From Cervus elaphus (lineage: Eukaryota > Chordata > Mammalia > Artiodactyla > Cervidae), in assembly GCF_910594005.1 (NCBI RefSeq), contig NC_057815.1:84057552-84121551 (forward strand): a stretch of 64,000 bases of DNA, written 5' to 3'. Shown in pieces: positions 34,447 to 45,478 of this stretch. The notes beneath the pieces were generated by a model. It was not told the origin of the DNA. It saw only the letters and a list, made by a program, of their open reading frames with translations, and did no database searches. Numbering within the stretch: the stretch's first letter is position 1; the number at the start of each line of letters is the position of its first letter. Made by a program: the position numbers and the translations under genes.

Positions 34447-35274
34447 TTCATACACCCACAATATCACCAATGTTTGATAATCTGATTTCAGAAATTAAAA
34501 TATTAAGCTATCATGGGCTATTGCACATATCACATAAAAGAAACAAATGCTGAAAATCATACTATCTTATACTTAAAATGTGTTTTAGTATTAGAAAATT
34601 TTGAAAAAATGTACATCTTAGAACTAATTAAATTTACTAGTCCCTTATATGGAAATAGGTACATATCACAGAATTCCATTATAACTATGTATACACGTGT
34701 GCACATAACATACAATAAATAGATAGTTCTAATTACTGAAATTAAAGGATCATAAATACAAAGCACATATATCATGATTCATTCAGCATAGGGTTTTTTA
34801 AATTATTACACTAATGATTTGAAATGGTTAATAAAAGGCTATCCCATTATGTCTTCACATTTTTATTATAGGATTGAATGAAATATTTCATCAAAGGTAA
34901 TATAATGTGGTCAGAGAAATATTAGATGACCTTTCAATATTCAAAGGTATTAATTCAACTCACTAGTAATTAAGAACTAGTAAACAGTTTGTTAAGAATT
35001 GTGAGGGCTAAGGAAAGGACAAGTAAATTGTCCTGAGCTCTAGAAGTTGAGGCTCTGATTAAATGAGGAGGCATATGCACAGTTAACAGTGATTGAGATA
35101 GATTAAGATATAGAGGATATGAGAGGAGTATTTGAAATGTGGTCATGAATTGAATAATACAGAAGGGAGCTATTTTGGTTAGTTATTTTGGTAAGAGTAA
35201 TTTAAGAAGTGCTTGAAGCAAAATTTTAACACTCAGGTAGAGAGTGGGAAGTGAAAGGGTAGCTAAAATTAGCT
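34447..35274. other. No gene or clear repeat seen
   Basis: Strongly AT-rich. Opposing 69- and 72-codon frames overlap at 34,513-34,775, as expected for AT-poor-stop chance frames rather than genes. Confidence 0.45.
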
Positions 35275-35372
35275 CATTTAATTATTGAGCCCCTACCATT
35301 TTAGACACTGTGCTAGGTCCTGAAAATACACTGTACTACAAAAATAAAAATAGCCCCTTCTTTTGTTGAAAT
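35275..35372 (-). mobile_element. L2 LINE 3' end, antisense
   Basis: 'attattgagcccctaccatt' and 'agacactgtgctaggtcctg' are close to the inverted L2 terminus (tattgagcacctactat ... ggcactgtgctaggc). Confidence 0.65.
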
Positions 35373-36207
35373 TACCATGAATTGGCAAAGAACACTGACT
35401 GCTCTAGAGAGACTTCAAAGGGTAAAGGGCGCTAAGTGAGGGTAAAAATAAGATGGTAGTGAGATGACAGAGGGTTGTTTTGTTTTGATTTTGGTTGTTG
35501 AATTTTTTCCAAGATATGGGGCATAAAATCATGATTTTTTTTTTTTTTTTGCCTCTGTGGAAGAAATAAGAAAAATGGAGAAATAAAAAACAGAAAGGAA
35601 TAGCTGATTTAACAAAGTTCATAAAAAATGGAAACTATTATGATTAAAATGTAATATATATATACAAAGCTATTTTTGGAAACAGGAAATAGACTATAAA
35701 AATATAGGTAATAACAGAGACATTTTAAGGTCTAAAGAAGAAAAATTCAGTGATGTTCATATAAGATAGCTTCATCTTTTCTAAAAAGCAAGAGGCTGTT
35801 TTATCTGAAACTGAGACAATCTGTAGAATACCTAAGCCCAAAAAGAACAGAGATTTTGAAAAACCATAAAAGGGTTGGAACATTTAACGTGGCCAAATTC
35901 TACTCAGAACCATGCAGGATCAGACAGTCTGAAAATGTGGACCATCTATTGATACATCAGCAAACAAGCATGATCCTTGTCTTCATGGAGTGTTTGATTT
36001 GGTAAAAGATACATATGACAATCTAATAACTACACAAATAAATACCACCTTGACAACTGGGAAGGTAAATATGGTGGAGATCAAGTTGATAAAGAACAAG
36101 AGGTTTGGAGAAAACAGGTCAATTAGTTGAGTTTAGATACAGGAAGAAACATAAAACTACATGTGTTGTCTGAGGGGCTGATTGACAGAGGAAGAGAAAA
36201 CGAGGAT
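35373..36207. other. No gene or clear repeat seen
   Basis: Contains a T17-18 run at about 35,535-35,552 with no identifiable element next to it, so it may be the tail of an antisense insertion too decayed to name. Confidence 0.45.
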
Positions 36208-36220
36208 AAAGAATGGGTTA

Positions 36221-36426
36221 GAGGGACTTCCCTGGTTACCTAGTGATTGAGACTTTGCCTTCCAATGGAGCAGGTGCAGGTTCTGTCTCCAGTCGGGGAG
36301 GAAAGATCCCACATGACTTGTGGCCAGAAAACCAAAGCATACAATAGAAACATCAGTGTAACAAATGCAATAAAATGTTTTAAAATTGTCCACATTAAAA
36401 AAAAGATCTTAAAAGAAAAAAAAAAA
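36221..36426 (+). mobile_element. CHR-type SINE, longer form, perfect target duplication
   Basis: 'gagggacttccctggttacc', 'gcaggttctgtctccagtcg', 'aaagatcccacatgacttgt' and 'ggccagaaaaccaaagcata', then the longer 3' part 'caataaaatgttttaaaatt' and 'gtccacattaaaa' and poly-A. Flanked on both sides by aaagaatgggtta (36208-36220, 36427-36439). It differs from the copy at 32.3 kb by this extra 3' module. Confidence 0.92.
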
Positions 36427-36537
36427 AAAGAATGGGTTACATAGCCTTGAGGGAGCAGAAGTGGGAATGTATGCAGCTATGGTCAGAAAGCAGGCTTTCA
36501 AAGTTTTACGAGAAGCAGAACAGTTATGAGAGACAGT

Positions 36538-36744
36538 GAAGTGAAGTCACTCAGTCGTGTCCGACTCTTTGCGACCCCATGGACTGTAGCCCACCAGGCT
36601 TCTCCGTCCATGGGATTTTCCAGGCAAGAGTACTGGAGTGGGTTGCCATTTCCTTCTCCACGGGATCTTCCCGACCCAGGGATTGAACCCAGGTCTCCTG
36701 CATTGTAGGCAGACCATTTACCATCTGAACCACCAGGGAAGTCC
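36538..36744 (-). mobile_element. Bov-tA-type SINE, low divergence
   Basis: Antisense, very close to consensus through 'gactctttgcgaccccatgg' and 'gagtgggttgccatttcctt'. Identical flanks tatgagagacagt (36525-36537, 36745-36757) over 13 bases. With the intact duplication, one of the younger SINEs in the window. Confidence 0.97.
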
Positions 36745-36757
36745 TATGAGAGACAGT

Positions 36758-37439
36758 AATGCCTGGCAAAAAAATGGAATGAATACCCTTCAAGGAGAAA
36801 TTAAGCCCTTTTCACAGCTACACATACAAAACCCACACTCACCAATGAGAGCTTTTCTACGCCAAGGATCCAGCAATTAGCCATATTAATTCACTAACAG
36901 CCTATATATTCGAAAGCACTTTAAACCATATACAAGACACTTTCTCCCCACCTTTTTTTTTTTTTTTCAAAGCTGTTAATATTGTACTCACATACATTCA
37001 GTGTGTTAGATGTTTCAGCCTATTTGGCCCCACTCTCCCTGGGTGATCTTGCAGCTTCACAATACAGAGAATCATTTCTAGGAAAGAGATAAAATGAAAA
37101 TACATTACATTTAAGGAAGTTAGAAAATAGCCCAAGCAAAATTATTTGAAATTAAAATCTACCTAATGGAGTAACCTACAGGGAACAATTTATATTTTTC
37201 CAGGGGTACATTCATTATACAATATGTTGTGCTTCAGGCTTTTCCCAGAATATAAAAGGCTTTTTTAAAAATGATAGTAATTATAATATTTGGTTCTGGA
37301 TAAATATCTCACTTTATCAAATTTTTCTTTCTACTGGACTTGTTCAGCAAGGTTTTCCACAAAGGCAAAAAAAAGGTATCTACTGCTTTTTTACCCCCAT
37401 TTTACTCTTCACAATCTCTTTCACTCAAATGAGTTTACG
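36758..37439. other. No gene or clear repeat seen
   Basis: Includes a T15 run at about 36,953-36,967 and AT-rich sequence. Nothing assignable. Confidence 0.45.
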
Positions 37440-37790
37440 TCTTATCCCTGAACTTACTCTGCTTTTTCATACCTCTGTGGCATTTCTCACTTTATCTTAT
37501 CTGCCTGAAATGTCATTATTTTTCCCATTTCCATTGCCTACCCAACAAACTTAGTCACTTTTTAATACACAGCTCAAATATGACCTTTGTCCCCTCTGAA
37601 GCTGCCTATCAACATAAACTTCTACCTCATCTATCTAGAGTCCCACAGACTATTAATTATCATTCATTATGAGACAAAGAATTTCCCTAACTCTATCTCC
37701 CTGCCTTAGAGTTTTAAAGATAGAGACAATGTTTTAGCTGTTGCTTTTTTTTTTGTTCCATCTATAATCACCATCATCCCTGTGAACACA
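37440..37790 (+). mobile_element. L2 LINE 3' region
   Basis: L2 landmarks in order: 'tcatacctctgtggcatttc', 'tctgcctgaaatgtcattat', 'acacagctcaaatatgacct', 'ccctctgaagctgcctatca' and 'tgccttagagttttaaagat'. They match 'acctctgtgcctttgcac ... ctgcctggaatg ... cccagctcaaatgtcacct ... gaagccttccctgac'. Confidence 0.65.
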
Positions 37791-37873
37791 ATGGACAATG
37801 AAATATAAGGGATAATTTTTCCTTAGTCTATCTTGGTATAAATCAGACATTAGTAAGGCTGTAGTTAAGGCCT

Positions 37874-38102
37874 CACAAGTGTGCTAAGTCACTTCAGTCG
37901 TGTCTGACTCTTTGTGAACCTATGGACCATAGCCCATCAGACTTTTCTGTTCATGGGTTCTCCAGGCAAGTATATTGGAGTGGGTTGCATGACCTCTTCC
38001 AGGGGATCTTCCCAACCCAGGGATCAAACTCACAACTCCTGTCTCGTACATCTCCTGCATTGGCAGGCAGGTTCTTTACCACTAGCACCATCTGGGAAGC
38101 CC
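37874..38102 (-). mobile_element. Bov-tA-type SINE
   Basis: Antisense, longer variant: 'gtgctaagtcacttcagtcg' at the 3' side, inverted head with 'gtctcgtacatctcctgcat', ending 'accatctgggaagcccag'. Confidence 0.94.
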
Positions 38103-38475
38103 AGATAAGTCCTTATTCTATACCAATATGATACTTCTTGTCAATTAAAACACCTTTCTAAAAATTTGGCCTCCAATACATCATTCTCTCCAGTTTTGCT
38201 TCTTTAAAGGATTATACTTTCTTAATCTCCTCTGAAGTTTTCTCATTTCCCCAGATTTGTAATAATACAATGCACCATGGCTCATATCTTGAACTTCTGT
38301 TTTCTATTAGCCTAACTCCCTTCTAGATCTAATCTAGGCTTATAATTTTAAATATCATCCTTACGTCCGGGATTACCAAATTTCTAGTTCAGTGCCAACC
38401 TCTGACTGAGTGCCATGATTACAAGCAACTGTCTATTTGATAGACCCAATTTGAGTTCTAATAGCATCCCTGATA
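38103..38475. other. No gene or clear repeat seen
   Basis: Pyrimidine-rich on this strand. Parts ('cttaatctcctctgaagttt') faintly recall L2 but are not enough for a call. Confidence 0.35.
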
Positions 38476-38660
38476 TCTTGGGTGGTGAAGAAATTGCCCG
38501 CAATGTAGGAGACCTGAGTTTGATCCCTGGGTCAGGAAGATCTGCTGGAGAAGGCAATGACAACCCACACCAGTGTGCTTGCTGGAGAATTCCACAGACA
38601 GAGGAGCCTGGTGCACAACAGTACACGGGGTCCCAAAGAGTTGGACACGAACACACACAG
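38476..38660 (+). mobile_element. Bov-tA-type SINE, diverged
   Basis: Sense copy. Part of the head is lost ('ggtggtgaagaaattgcccg'), followed by 'gagtttgatccctgggtcag', a changed core ('acccacaccagtgtgcttgc') and the tail 'agagttggacacgaacacac'. Confidence 0.9.
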
Positions 38661-39124
38661 CAACTTACAATGAGCATAACTGAGCTTCCTTTTGCTACCA
38701 ATTCACTCTCTCTACAGTTTCTTCTCATAGAAGGGTAATTACATCCTACCATCTTCTCAATCCAAAAAAAATGACTCTACTCTTTCTCCTATAATCCATA
38801 TCAAGTATATTAAAAAATCCCATTAATGCTAACTTCAAAAATGTCTCAAAAATGTGTCTAAAGTATGACTTATTTCTTCATCTCCATTTTTAACATAGTG
38901 GTCCAAGCCACTATAATTCTGTTAAGTTTCATTGCAATGGAGACCCATTGTACTGTCTCCCTTCCTTTTGCCTGTTGTCCAAATAGCAGCTAGATTGATT
39001 ATATCAAAAGATAAATCAGATTACGGCTTTTGTTTTCTCAAGTTCCCAGTAGCTTCCATCTCATTCTAATAAAAGGTCAAATCTCTTAAAAAAAAAAAAC
39101 AACTAATGAAGTCCTATACAAGTT

Positions 39125-39328
39125 TGGTTTTCCCTGGTGGCTCAGACGGTAAAGAGTCTGCCTGCAGTGTGGGAAACCTGGGTTTGATTCCTAGGTCAGG
39201 AAGATCCCCTGGAGAAGGAAATGGCAAACCACTCCAGTATTCTTGCATGGAAAATCCCATGGACAGAGGAGCTGGGCAGGCTACAGCCCATGGGGTCGCA
39301 AAGCGTCAGACATGACTAAGCAACTTCA
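39125..39328 (+). mobile_element. Bov-tA-type SINE with perfect target duplication
   Basis: Sense, near-consensus: 'ttttccctggtggctcagac' to 'gacatgactaagcaacttca'. Flanks ctatacaagtt (39114-39124, 39329-39339) are identical. It sits in the L2. Confidence 0.97.
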
Positions 39329-39373
39329 CTATACAAGTTAGCATGCTAGCCCTCAGATCTCACTTCCTTTTTC

Positions 39374-39868
39374 CTTTTTTAACTGAAGTATAGTTGACTT
39401 ACACTGATTCAGATATACAGCTTCTCTGGTGACTCAATCAGTAACGAATCTGCCTGCAATAAGGAGACCCAATTTCTATCCCTGAGTCAGGAAGATCCCC
39501 TGGAGAAGGGAATGGCAACCTATTCCAGTATTCTTGCCTAGAGAATTCCATGGACAGAGGAGATGGTGGGCTACAGTTCATATGTTCACAAAGAGTTGGA
39601 CATGACTGAGCGACTAACACTTTCCCACTTTCCCAGGTATATAGGAAAGTGATTCAGTGTGTGTGTGTGTGTATATATATATTCCTTGTCAAATTCTTTT
39701 CCATTATAAGTTACTATAATATATTGAATACAGTTCCCTGTGCTATACAGTTGGTCCTTGTTGGTTTATCTATTTTATATATAAAACTGTGCCTCTGTTA
39801 ATCCCACATTCATAATTTATCCTTCCCCACCCTTTCCCCTTTGGTAACCACATTTGTTTTCTATCACA
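39374..39868 (-). mobile_element. L1 3' UTR, antisense, split by a SINE
   Basis: Left piece 39374-39420 ('ttaactgaagtatagttgac') and right piece 39645-39868 ('gaaagtgattcagtgtgtgt', 'ttccctgtgctatacagttg', 'taatcccacattcataattt', 'cctttggtaaccacattt') give the inverted L1 3' UTR in order. The (GT)n(AT)n tract at 39,656-39,686 lies where this UTR usually has a short TATATA. Confidence 0.85.
39421..39633 (+). mobile_element. Bov-tA-type SINE inside an L1
   Basis: Sense copy, 'cttctctggtgactcaatca' to 'gactgagcgactaacacttt'. Flanks cagatatacag (39410-39420) and caggtatatag (39634-39644), 9 of 11 alike, belong to the surrounding L1, which shows the SINE came later. Confidence 0.94.
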
Positions 39869-40334
39869 CTTTGGTTCCTCTTTAGTCTGCTCCCACCGCA
39901 ACAACCTCCCATCTGTTGCTCAAATATCCCAGCACGTTCACCCTCTAGACTTTGCTTCTTCTGTTACTTCTCCCTGAAATATCTTCTGCAGATCCAGGTG
40001 AACATATTTTATACCTCCACTGAGTATTTACTGGAATTTAGTCCTTTTTTTAGTAAAGGCTTCACAGGCTACCCTATTTAAAAGATACCCTATTCCTGAC
40101 ACTTCTATCTTTATTTTGTCCTTAATTTTCTCCAAAGCACTTATTCCACCTAGGATACTATGTCTTCCAGATAGAATTTCTAAAAATTATTCCTCTTATC
40201 CCATTAAGTGAGGATACTCCATGAAAGGGGAATATTTTCATTGATTTGGGCTATATCTCTAGTACCTAGAATTATGGCTGGTACATGGTAGGGGTTTAAC
40301 TCTATTTTGTTAAGAAGGTGTTTATTCTTCTGAC

Positions 40335-40500
40335 ATGAGAGATACTAGGTTCCAGTTCCTGTTCTATCATGTTTTGGTAATGTAAGTTCATTCAAACTGA
40401 GTCTCAGATCCTTAGCTATAAGACTAGTATAGTAATATCTTCTCAGTCACTTTCCCGAGGGAGCTGAGTAAATGAAATGAGAAAGTCAGTACAAATATTA
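40335..40500 (+). mobile_element. MIR SINE (ancient)
   Basis: 'atactaggttccagttcctg', 'ttctatcatgttttggtaat', 'aaactgagtctcagatcctt' and 'gctgagtaaatgaaatgaga' follow the MIR order. It begins right after the L2 end. Confidence 0.6.
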
Positions 40501-40824
40501 CTTGAGTATCAAAAGGTATGAAACAAGATGTGACAACTTGAATATATAACATAGTTGAGGCTTACCTCAATCCTGACACAATTGTGTACTGTATTACACT
40601 TTACACACACAATTTAGTTTCAGTGATTTTTGAAGATCTGACTTAGTTCATAAAGCCAAATTGTGCTGAACTCAGAACAAAAATTGGATCTTTTGATTCT
40701 AAAGTTGGCCATTTTCTACCACAATAACTATTATTAATACCTAAAAATAAGCAATTTATATTTGTCTGATTCATAGTCAGAAAAATATATCTGGTATATA
40801 TAATATCTAGCAGTTTTGACCACT

Positions 40825-41025
40825 TACTGTACACAGCATACTACCCTAAGTGGTTGCCTGTATTATTTTATTTAATTTTCAAACAATGCTGCATGGTTGC
40901 AGCTATAAATAACTCCATGTAAAAATGGGAAAAACAGGCATAGAGAGATTATGTGATTTACTCAAGGACACACATCTAGTAAGTGGTGAAACTGAAATGT
41001 TAACTAGGCACATCTGTGACACAAA
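40825..41025 (-). mobile_element. MIR SINE, antisense
   Basis: 'ttatttaattttcaaacaat', 'atgtaaaaatgggaaaaaca', 'ggcatagagagattatgtga', 'tttactcaaggacacacatc' and 'tagtaagtggtgaaactgaa': the inverted MIR core is clear ('caaggtcacacagctagtaagtgg' equivalent). Confidence 0.8.
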
Positions 41026-41057
41026 ACTATTTTCAATTCAAAATAAATGATCCTTTT

Positions 41058-41270
41058 TTCCAGTTTCATTGACATAAAATTGACATAAAACATTATATAC
41101 ATCTAAAGTGTACAACATTATGATTTGATATATGTACATATTGCCACAACATATATGATTATCAAAATGAATTTAACTAACATCCATGGCTTCACATTGT
41201 GACTGCTTTTTTTATTATGAGAACTTTAAAAATTTACTCTCTTAGCAACTTTCAACTACATAATGCTATA
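41058..41270 (-). mobile_element. L1 (L1MA/MB-like) 3' UTR, antisense
   Basis: 'tttcattgacataaaattga', 'catctaaagtgtacaacatt', 'atgatttgatatatgtacat' and 'actctcttagcaactttcaa' are in the order of the inverted L1MA/MB 3' UTR. Confidence 0.75.
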
Positions 41271-42164
41271 TTTTTAAGTATCCTTATCATGCTTCCATTC
41301 TTGAAATAAATCTTTTGCAGCCAATTCAGCAGAGTTCCCAAAAACCAGTCACTTTTATACCTAACTGAAAATGTTTAGTATCTGTAAGCCTAATAAGGAG
41401 TTAAAAAACAGAGTAACTGATAACAATATTATGACAGCATTCTTTAGGATCTGGTTATTTTACAGTATCTAGTTACTTGAAACAGACTAGTTACTCTGTC
41501 TCTCCAGTAATTCACTCTTTGTAATTGCCTCTGTGAACTGATTCATTGTAATGTTGGAGAGTAATAGCAGTAATTCACTCTGTGATTACCAAGATCCAAT
41601 AAAATAGTTATGACAAATATCAATCTAATTGGAAGTGTCACTGATAGAGTCACTTAAAAAGAATCACTTGAGAATGTTCTATCAGTAGCAACCGTGCATT
41701 AGCAGAAGGCAGTGAAGATGAATGATCAGGCCCAGGTCCTCTTCCAGTGCTGAAAGTCCGTTTCCTTCTGATAAATAGCTATTCATCAGGAAAAAAAAAA
41801 ACTTAATCTCCCTCTGACCTTTCTTCATTGGTTGAGAGCACTACAATGATTCTGAATTGTCACAGAAATAAGTTCTAAGAGAAGGGTGCAGAAATCCTAT
41901 AGATAATTCACTTTATTTGACAACAAACTAAGAAATAAATTTAGTGTATGGTTATTCCACATCAAGTAGAGGCTTGATTCAAATCATTACCACTATGATA
42001 AAATCACAGCAATAGGCACACCATGTTGCATATACACAATGTGTTTGGTATTATGGTTAACACATTTCATGATTTATTTTGATTCTATGTTGTACAGATT
42101 AGTTTGGAAATACCACTGATTTGATTAGTTTGTGCCAAGTAGGGCATCTTAGATAGATAAATAT
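41271..42164. other. No gene or clear repeat seen
   Basis: 41,480-41,585 has an imperfect repeat: 'agtaattcactctttgtaat' recurs as 'agtaattcactctgtgatta' about 60 bases later. An A10 run lies near 41,791. Otherwise unassigned. Confidence 0.4.
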
Positions 42165-42380
42165 ATGTGTGTGTGCAAAGTTGCTTCAGTCATGTCAGAT
42201 TCTTTGCGACTTCATGGACAGTACGCCACAGACTCCTCCATCCATGGGATTCTCCAGGCAAGAATACTGGATTGGGTTGCCATGCGCTTCTCCAGGGTAT
42301 CTTGCTAACTCAGACTGAATTCACGTCTCCCTGCAACTCCTGCACTGCAGGCAGATTCTTTACCACTGAGCCACTGGGAT
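42165..42380 (-). mobile_element. Bov-tA-type SINE
   Basis: Antisense, 'gtgtgcaaagttgcttcagt' at the 3' side to 'ctgagccactgggataca'. The 'gacccagggattgaaccc' block is eroded to 'ctaactcagactgaattc'. Confidence 0.93.
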
Positions 42381-43309
42381 ACACTCAGATACACATGACA
42401 TTCCCCCAAATATACTTGAGAACACTAAGGTGCAAAAGTTGTGGTCAATGATGTGTAAGTGATGGTCTTAGATTCACATATTAACAACACAGCCAAAGGA
42501 CTTTCACCTGGCCATTCATTCATCTCATGATGAATCCATCCATTATTCACAATATCTAATCAGGCTATTCTGCCTCTCACAGACCTCTCAGCTTCTGTTT
42601 TTACCTTTAAATGGAAAGAGTTACCTAATTCTATGGGTTTCAAGCTCTTCTCCAACTTGAAAATGCTACAATATAATGATTCTATCTTACAAACATATAC
42701 GTTTAGACTGAATCGGGAACTGACAAAATTCCACAACTCTGCTGAAGGTGACTGGATGGTAATAGAATTGGAGCAAGTAGAGAAAATATTATCCAGACAT
42801 AAAAATGATAATTTCATAATTGTATCATGGTATATAAGCATTCTCATGATATAATATCACATGAAAGAAATTTCAAAATGGCATATTTTCTAAAATTATA
42901 TACATACTATATGTGTCCACGTACAAGGATGAAATAGAAGAACACAGAACAATTTTCTCATGATTTGTTGAGCATGATGTAAGACTAAGTGACATTCATT
43001 TTCAACATTAATGTTTTTTCAAAATTATTTGTGATCTGAATTTTGAAAGTGAGGCTTAATTTAAAAATAGATGGCATAATGACACTTCTGAAATTCAGAG
43101 ATGCTGTGATATTGGTATTCACAAAAATTATCTCCTCAGTGTTTGTCATAAATGACTCTTAAGAATCACATTCAAATTGTATATCTTTTTATACAAACAT
43201 AAATCTAGCAGCCACACCAGTTAGTAATTAATCTTAAATATTCATTTTTTTTCCTTAGGGATCAACTTACTGTGTGCAAAGAATGGATAGCTTGAAAAAT
43301 GAAAAATGT
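42381..43309. other. No gene or clear repeat seen
   Basis: Opposing frames of 95 and 73 codons overlap at 42,560-42,854, with no domain. The region just before them (42,480-42,560) is pyrimidine-rich. Confidence 0.45.
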
Positions 43310-43450
43310 CTTTATTTAATCATTCACTCATCCATTCATTAAACACACAGTAATTAACTGTTGCTGACTGTTTTAGGTACTATTTTAAGAGCTGGGAATG
43401 AAACAGTTGTAACTAACTTTGGGGCTTTTAACAGTCCAGAGCTTAAAGTT
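43310..43450 (-). mobile_element. L2 LINE 3' end, antisense
   Basis: 'cattcactcatccattcatt' (the inverted gaatgaatga terminus), 'actgttttaggtactatttt' and 'agagctgggaatgaaacagt' correspond to the inverted L2 end. Confidence 0.65.
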
Positions 43451-43934
43451 AACTCTATGAAAAGGGAAAATACTTAAGAAAGTATCTAAAACAAATTTGG
43501 TGCCTTGGTCCTCACTGGAAATCAATAAAGTGAAGAAAGTTTACAGAATCTTGTTCCTATGGAAGCTTCCTCAGCAAATGTTTATAAGGAAAAAAAAATG
43601 TCACAGAAAACAATTTATAAATAATTTCCCAACTATTTCCCTTTACTCAACCATCTAGCCATCAGATATGAAGTTTGTCACCAGATCTTCAGCACCAAGG
43701 ATAGCACCTCTGCTGCATCCTTGGGGATCTAAATCACACTTCTGCCCATGTCACATTCCAGATTACCTTGGTACAAAAATAAGTCAGATTTGGCTCTCAT
43801 GGGCATTAATCAAGGTGGCTAGTTACAGTAACTTAAAAAGCACCTACTATGTATCAGAAATAATACAAGCTATTATTTTAATCTCATGTTAACACACAGC
43901 ACCATCACTTTTTTTTCTAACTTCATTTCACTGT

Positions 43935-44075
43935 GCCTCAGTTTCCCCATTTGTAAAACTAGTAATAATGATACTTACTTACTGGAGTTGTGAGAAGTGA
44001 ATTGCTAGTATAAATAAAGTTCCCATGAAAGAGCCTAGATTTACAGTATGTAACATATAAACATGTGATAATGGA
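43935..44075 (+). mobile_element. MIR SINE (ancient)
   Basis: 'ctgtgcctcagtttccccat' is almost exactly the MIR core, followed by 'ttgtaaaactagtaataatg', 'atacttacttactggagttg' and 'tgagaagtgaattgctagta'. Confidence 0.85.
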
Positions 44076-44079
44076 CTAT

Positions 44080-44215
44080 TACTTGAAGCTCTTAGTAACA
44101 CTTTGAAATAGATATGATTATCTCTGTTTTACAGAAGAGAAAGTAGATGCAGGGCAGCTAAGCGATTTGACAAAAACCCCATGGTTCATATATTGCTGAG
44201 TCACTAGTTTTAGAA
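44080..44215 (-). mobile_element. MIR SINE, antisense
   Basis: 'tatgattatctctgttttac', 'agaagagaaagtagatgcag' and 'ggcagctaagcgatttgaca' correspond to the inverted MIR. It faces the preceding MIR tail to tail. Confidence 0.75.
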
Positions 44216-44329
44216 ATGTTTCTCTAATCTTTTCTTTCTTCTGTCTATATCCTTGCTAAGACTCTTAGATCTTAACCATTTCTCACTTAGACTTTTAAGT
44301 AACTAGCTTGCAAGTCTCCCCTTTTCTAG

Positions 44330-44502
44330 TTTCACATACCATCCTGTACATTTTTTATACTGTCTCCTTCTGACATGTTTTTAAAGCATATATCCAATTA
44401 TATTATTTTCTTCTGTGTTAGATGCCAAATGACTATTGCCTCTAGAATAAACTGCAAATCTCTTAGAAGAATATTGTATGTTTTCAACTTAATAAACTAC
44501 TC
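44330..44502 (+). mobile_element. L2 LINE internal 3' segment
   Basis: 'gcatatatccaattatatta', 'gactattgcctctagaataa' and 'actgcaaatctcttagaaga' match the L2 segment that also opens the copy at 38.85 kb. Confidence 0.5.
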
Positions 44503-44516
44503 TTCAAAGTTTATAG

Positions 44517-44705
44517 GGCTTCCTTGATAGCTCAGTTGGTAAAGAATCCATGCAGGAGACCCCAGTTTGATTCCTGGGTTGGGAATATCCCCTGGAGAAG
44601 GGAAAGGCTACCTACTCCAGTTTTCTGACCTGGAGAATTACATGGACTGTATAGTCCATGGGGTCACAAAGATTCGGACACAACTGAATGATTTCCACTT
44701 TCACT
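44517..44705 (+). mobile_element. Bov-tA-type SINE with perfect target duplication
   Basis: Sense: 'ggcttccttgatagctcagt' head, an internal loss of about ten bases before 'ccatgcaggagacc', and the tail 'gaatgatttccactttcac'. Flanks ttcaaagtttatag (44503-44516, 44706-44719) are identical over 14 bases. Confidence 0.97.
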
Positions 44706-44754
44706 TTCAAAGTTTATAGTCAAAACCCTAGACAACTGAACTGAAATTAGATCA

Positions 44755-45478
44755 TCCAAAAATTAGGCAGATTTGGGTTCAAGTCACTGAAGATCCAGCT
44801 GCTAGTTGTACAATCACCCCCAAATTGTTTTGCTTTTCTGATTCTTAGTATCTCATTTAGAAATGCGGATAAAAACCTGTGGTACATATACATGATGAAA
44901 TATTACTCAACCATTAAAAAGAATACATTTGAATCAGTTCTAATGAGGTCGATGAAACCAGAGCCTATTATACAGAGTGATGTAGCCAGAAAGAAAAACA
45001 CCAATACATTATACTAACACATATATATGGAATTTAGAAAGATGGTAAAGATAACCCTGTATGCGAGACAGCAAGAGAGACACAGATGTATTGAACAGTC
45101 TTTCGGACTCTGTGGGAGAGGGCAAGGGCGGGATGATATGGGAGAATGACACTGAAACATGTAAATTATTATATGTGAAATGAATCGCTAGTCCAGGTTT
45201 GATGCATGAGACAGGGTGCTCGGGGCTGGTGCACTGGGATGACACAGAGGGATGGGATGGGGAGGGAGGTGGGAGGCGGGGTTCAGGATGGGGAACACAT
45301 GTACACCCATGGCAGATTCAAGTCAGTGTATGGCAAAACCAATACAGTGTTGTAAAGTAAAATAAATAAATAATTCAAATTAAAAATAAAATAAAAAAAG
45401 AAATGCAGATGATAGCATTTAAGACATAATTTTGGTACACATAATAGGCTCTCAGAGTAAATGACATTTGTTATTAAC
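44755..45478 (+). mobile_element. MIR SINE, split by an L1
   Basis: Left piece to 44870 ('gcagatttgggttcaagtca', 'ctgattcttagtatctcatt', 'tagaaatgcgga') and right piece 45400-45478 ('tttggtacacataataggct', 'ctcagagtaaatgacatttg') are the two halves of one MIR. Confidence 0.75.
44871..45399 (+). mobile_element. Young ruminant L1 3' end, 529 bases
   Basis: Sense, 5'-truncated in the last part of ORF2. Contains 'tattactcaaccattaaaaa', 'gagcctattatacagagtga', 'cctgtatgcgagacagcaag', 'tgggagagggcaagggcggg', 'tgctcggggctggtgcactg', 'ggaggtgggaggcggggttc' and 'aaaaccaatacagtgttgta', then an A-rich tail. This is the L1-BT type 3' UTR and the least diverged L1 here. Target duplication agaaatgcggat (44859-44870) and agaaatgcagat (45400-45411), 11 of 12 alike. 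Confidence 0.95.

Larger units (their letters stand above)
38850..40320 (+). mobile_element. L2 LINE, split by three insertions
   Basis: Piece 1, 38850-39100: 'agcagctagattgattatat', 'caagttcccagtagcttcca' and 'aaaaggtcaaatctctt' match L2 'agcagccagagtgatcttt ... ctccagtggctcccat ... ataaagtccaaa'. Piece 2, 39340-39373, is a stub. Piece 3, 39870-40320, contains 'gctactaccctattta'-like and 'agcacttattccacctagga' sequence, then 'atctctagtacctagaatta' and 'tggctggtacatggtagggg', the L2 3' end. The order across all three pieces supports one original copy. Confidence 0.6.
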
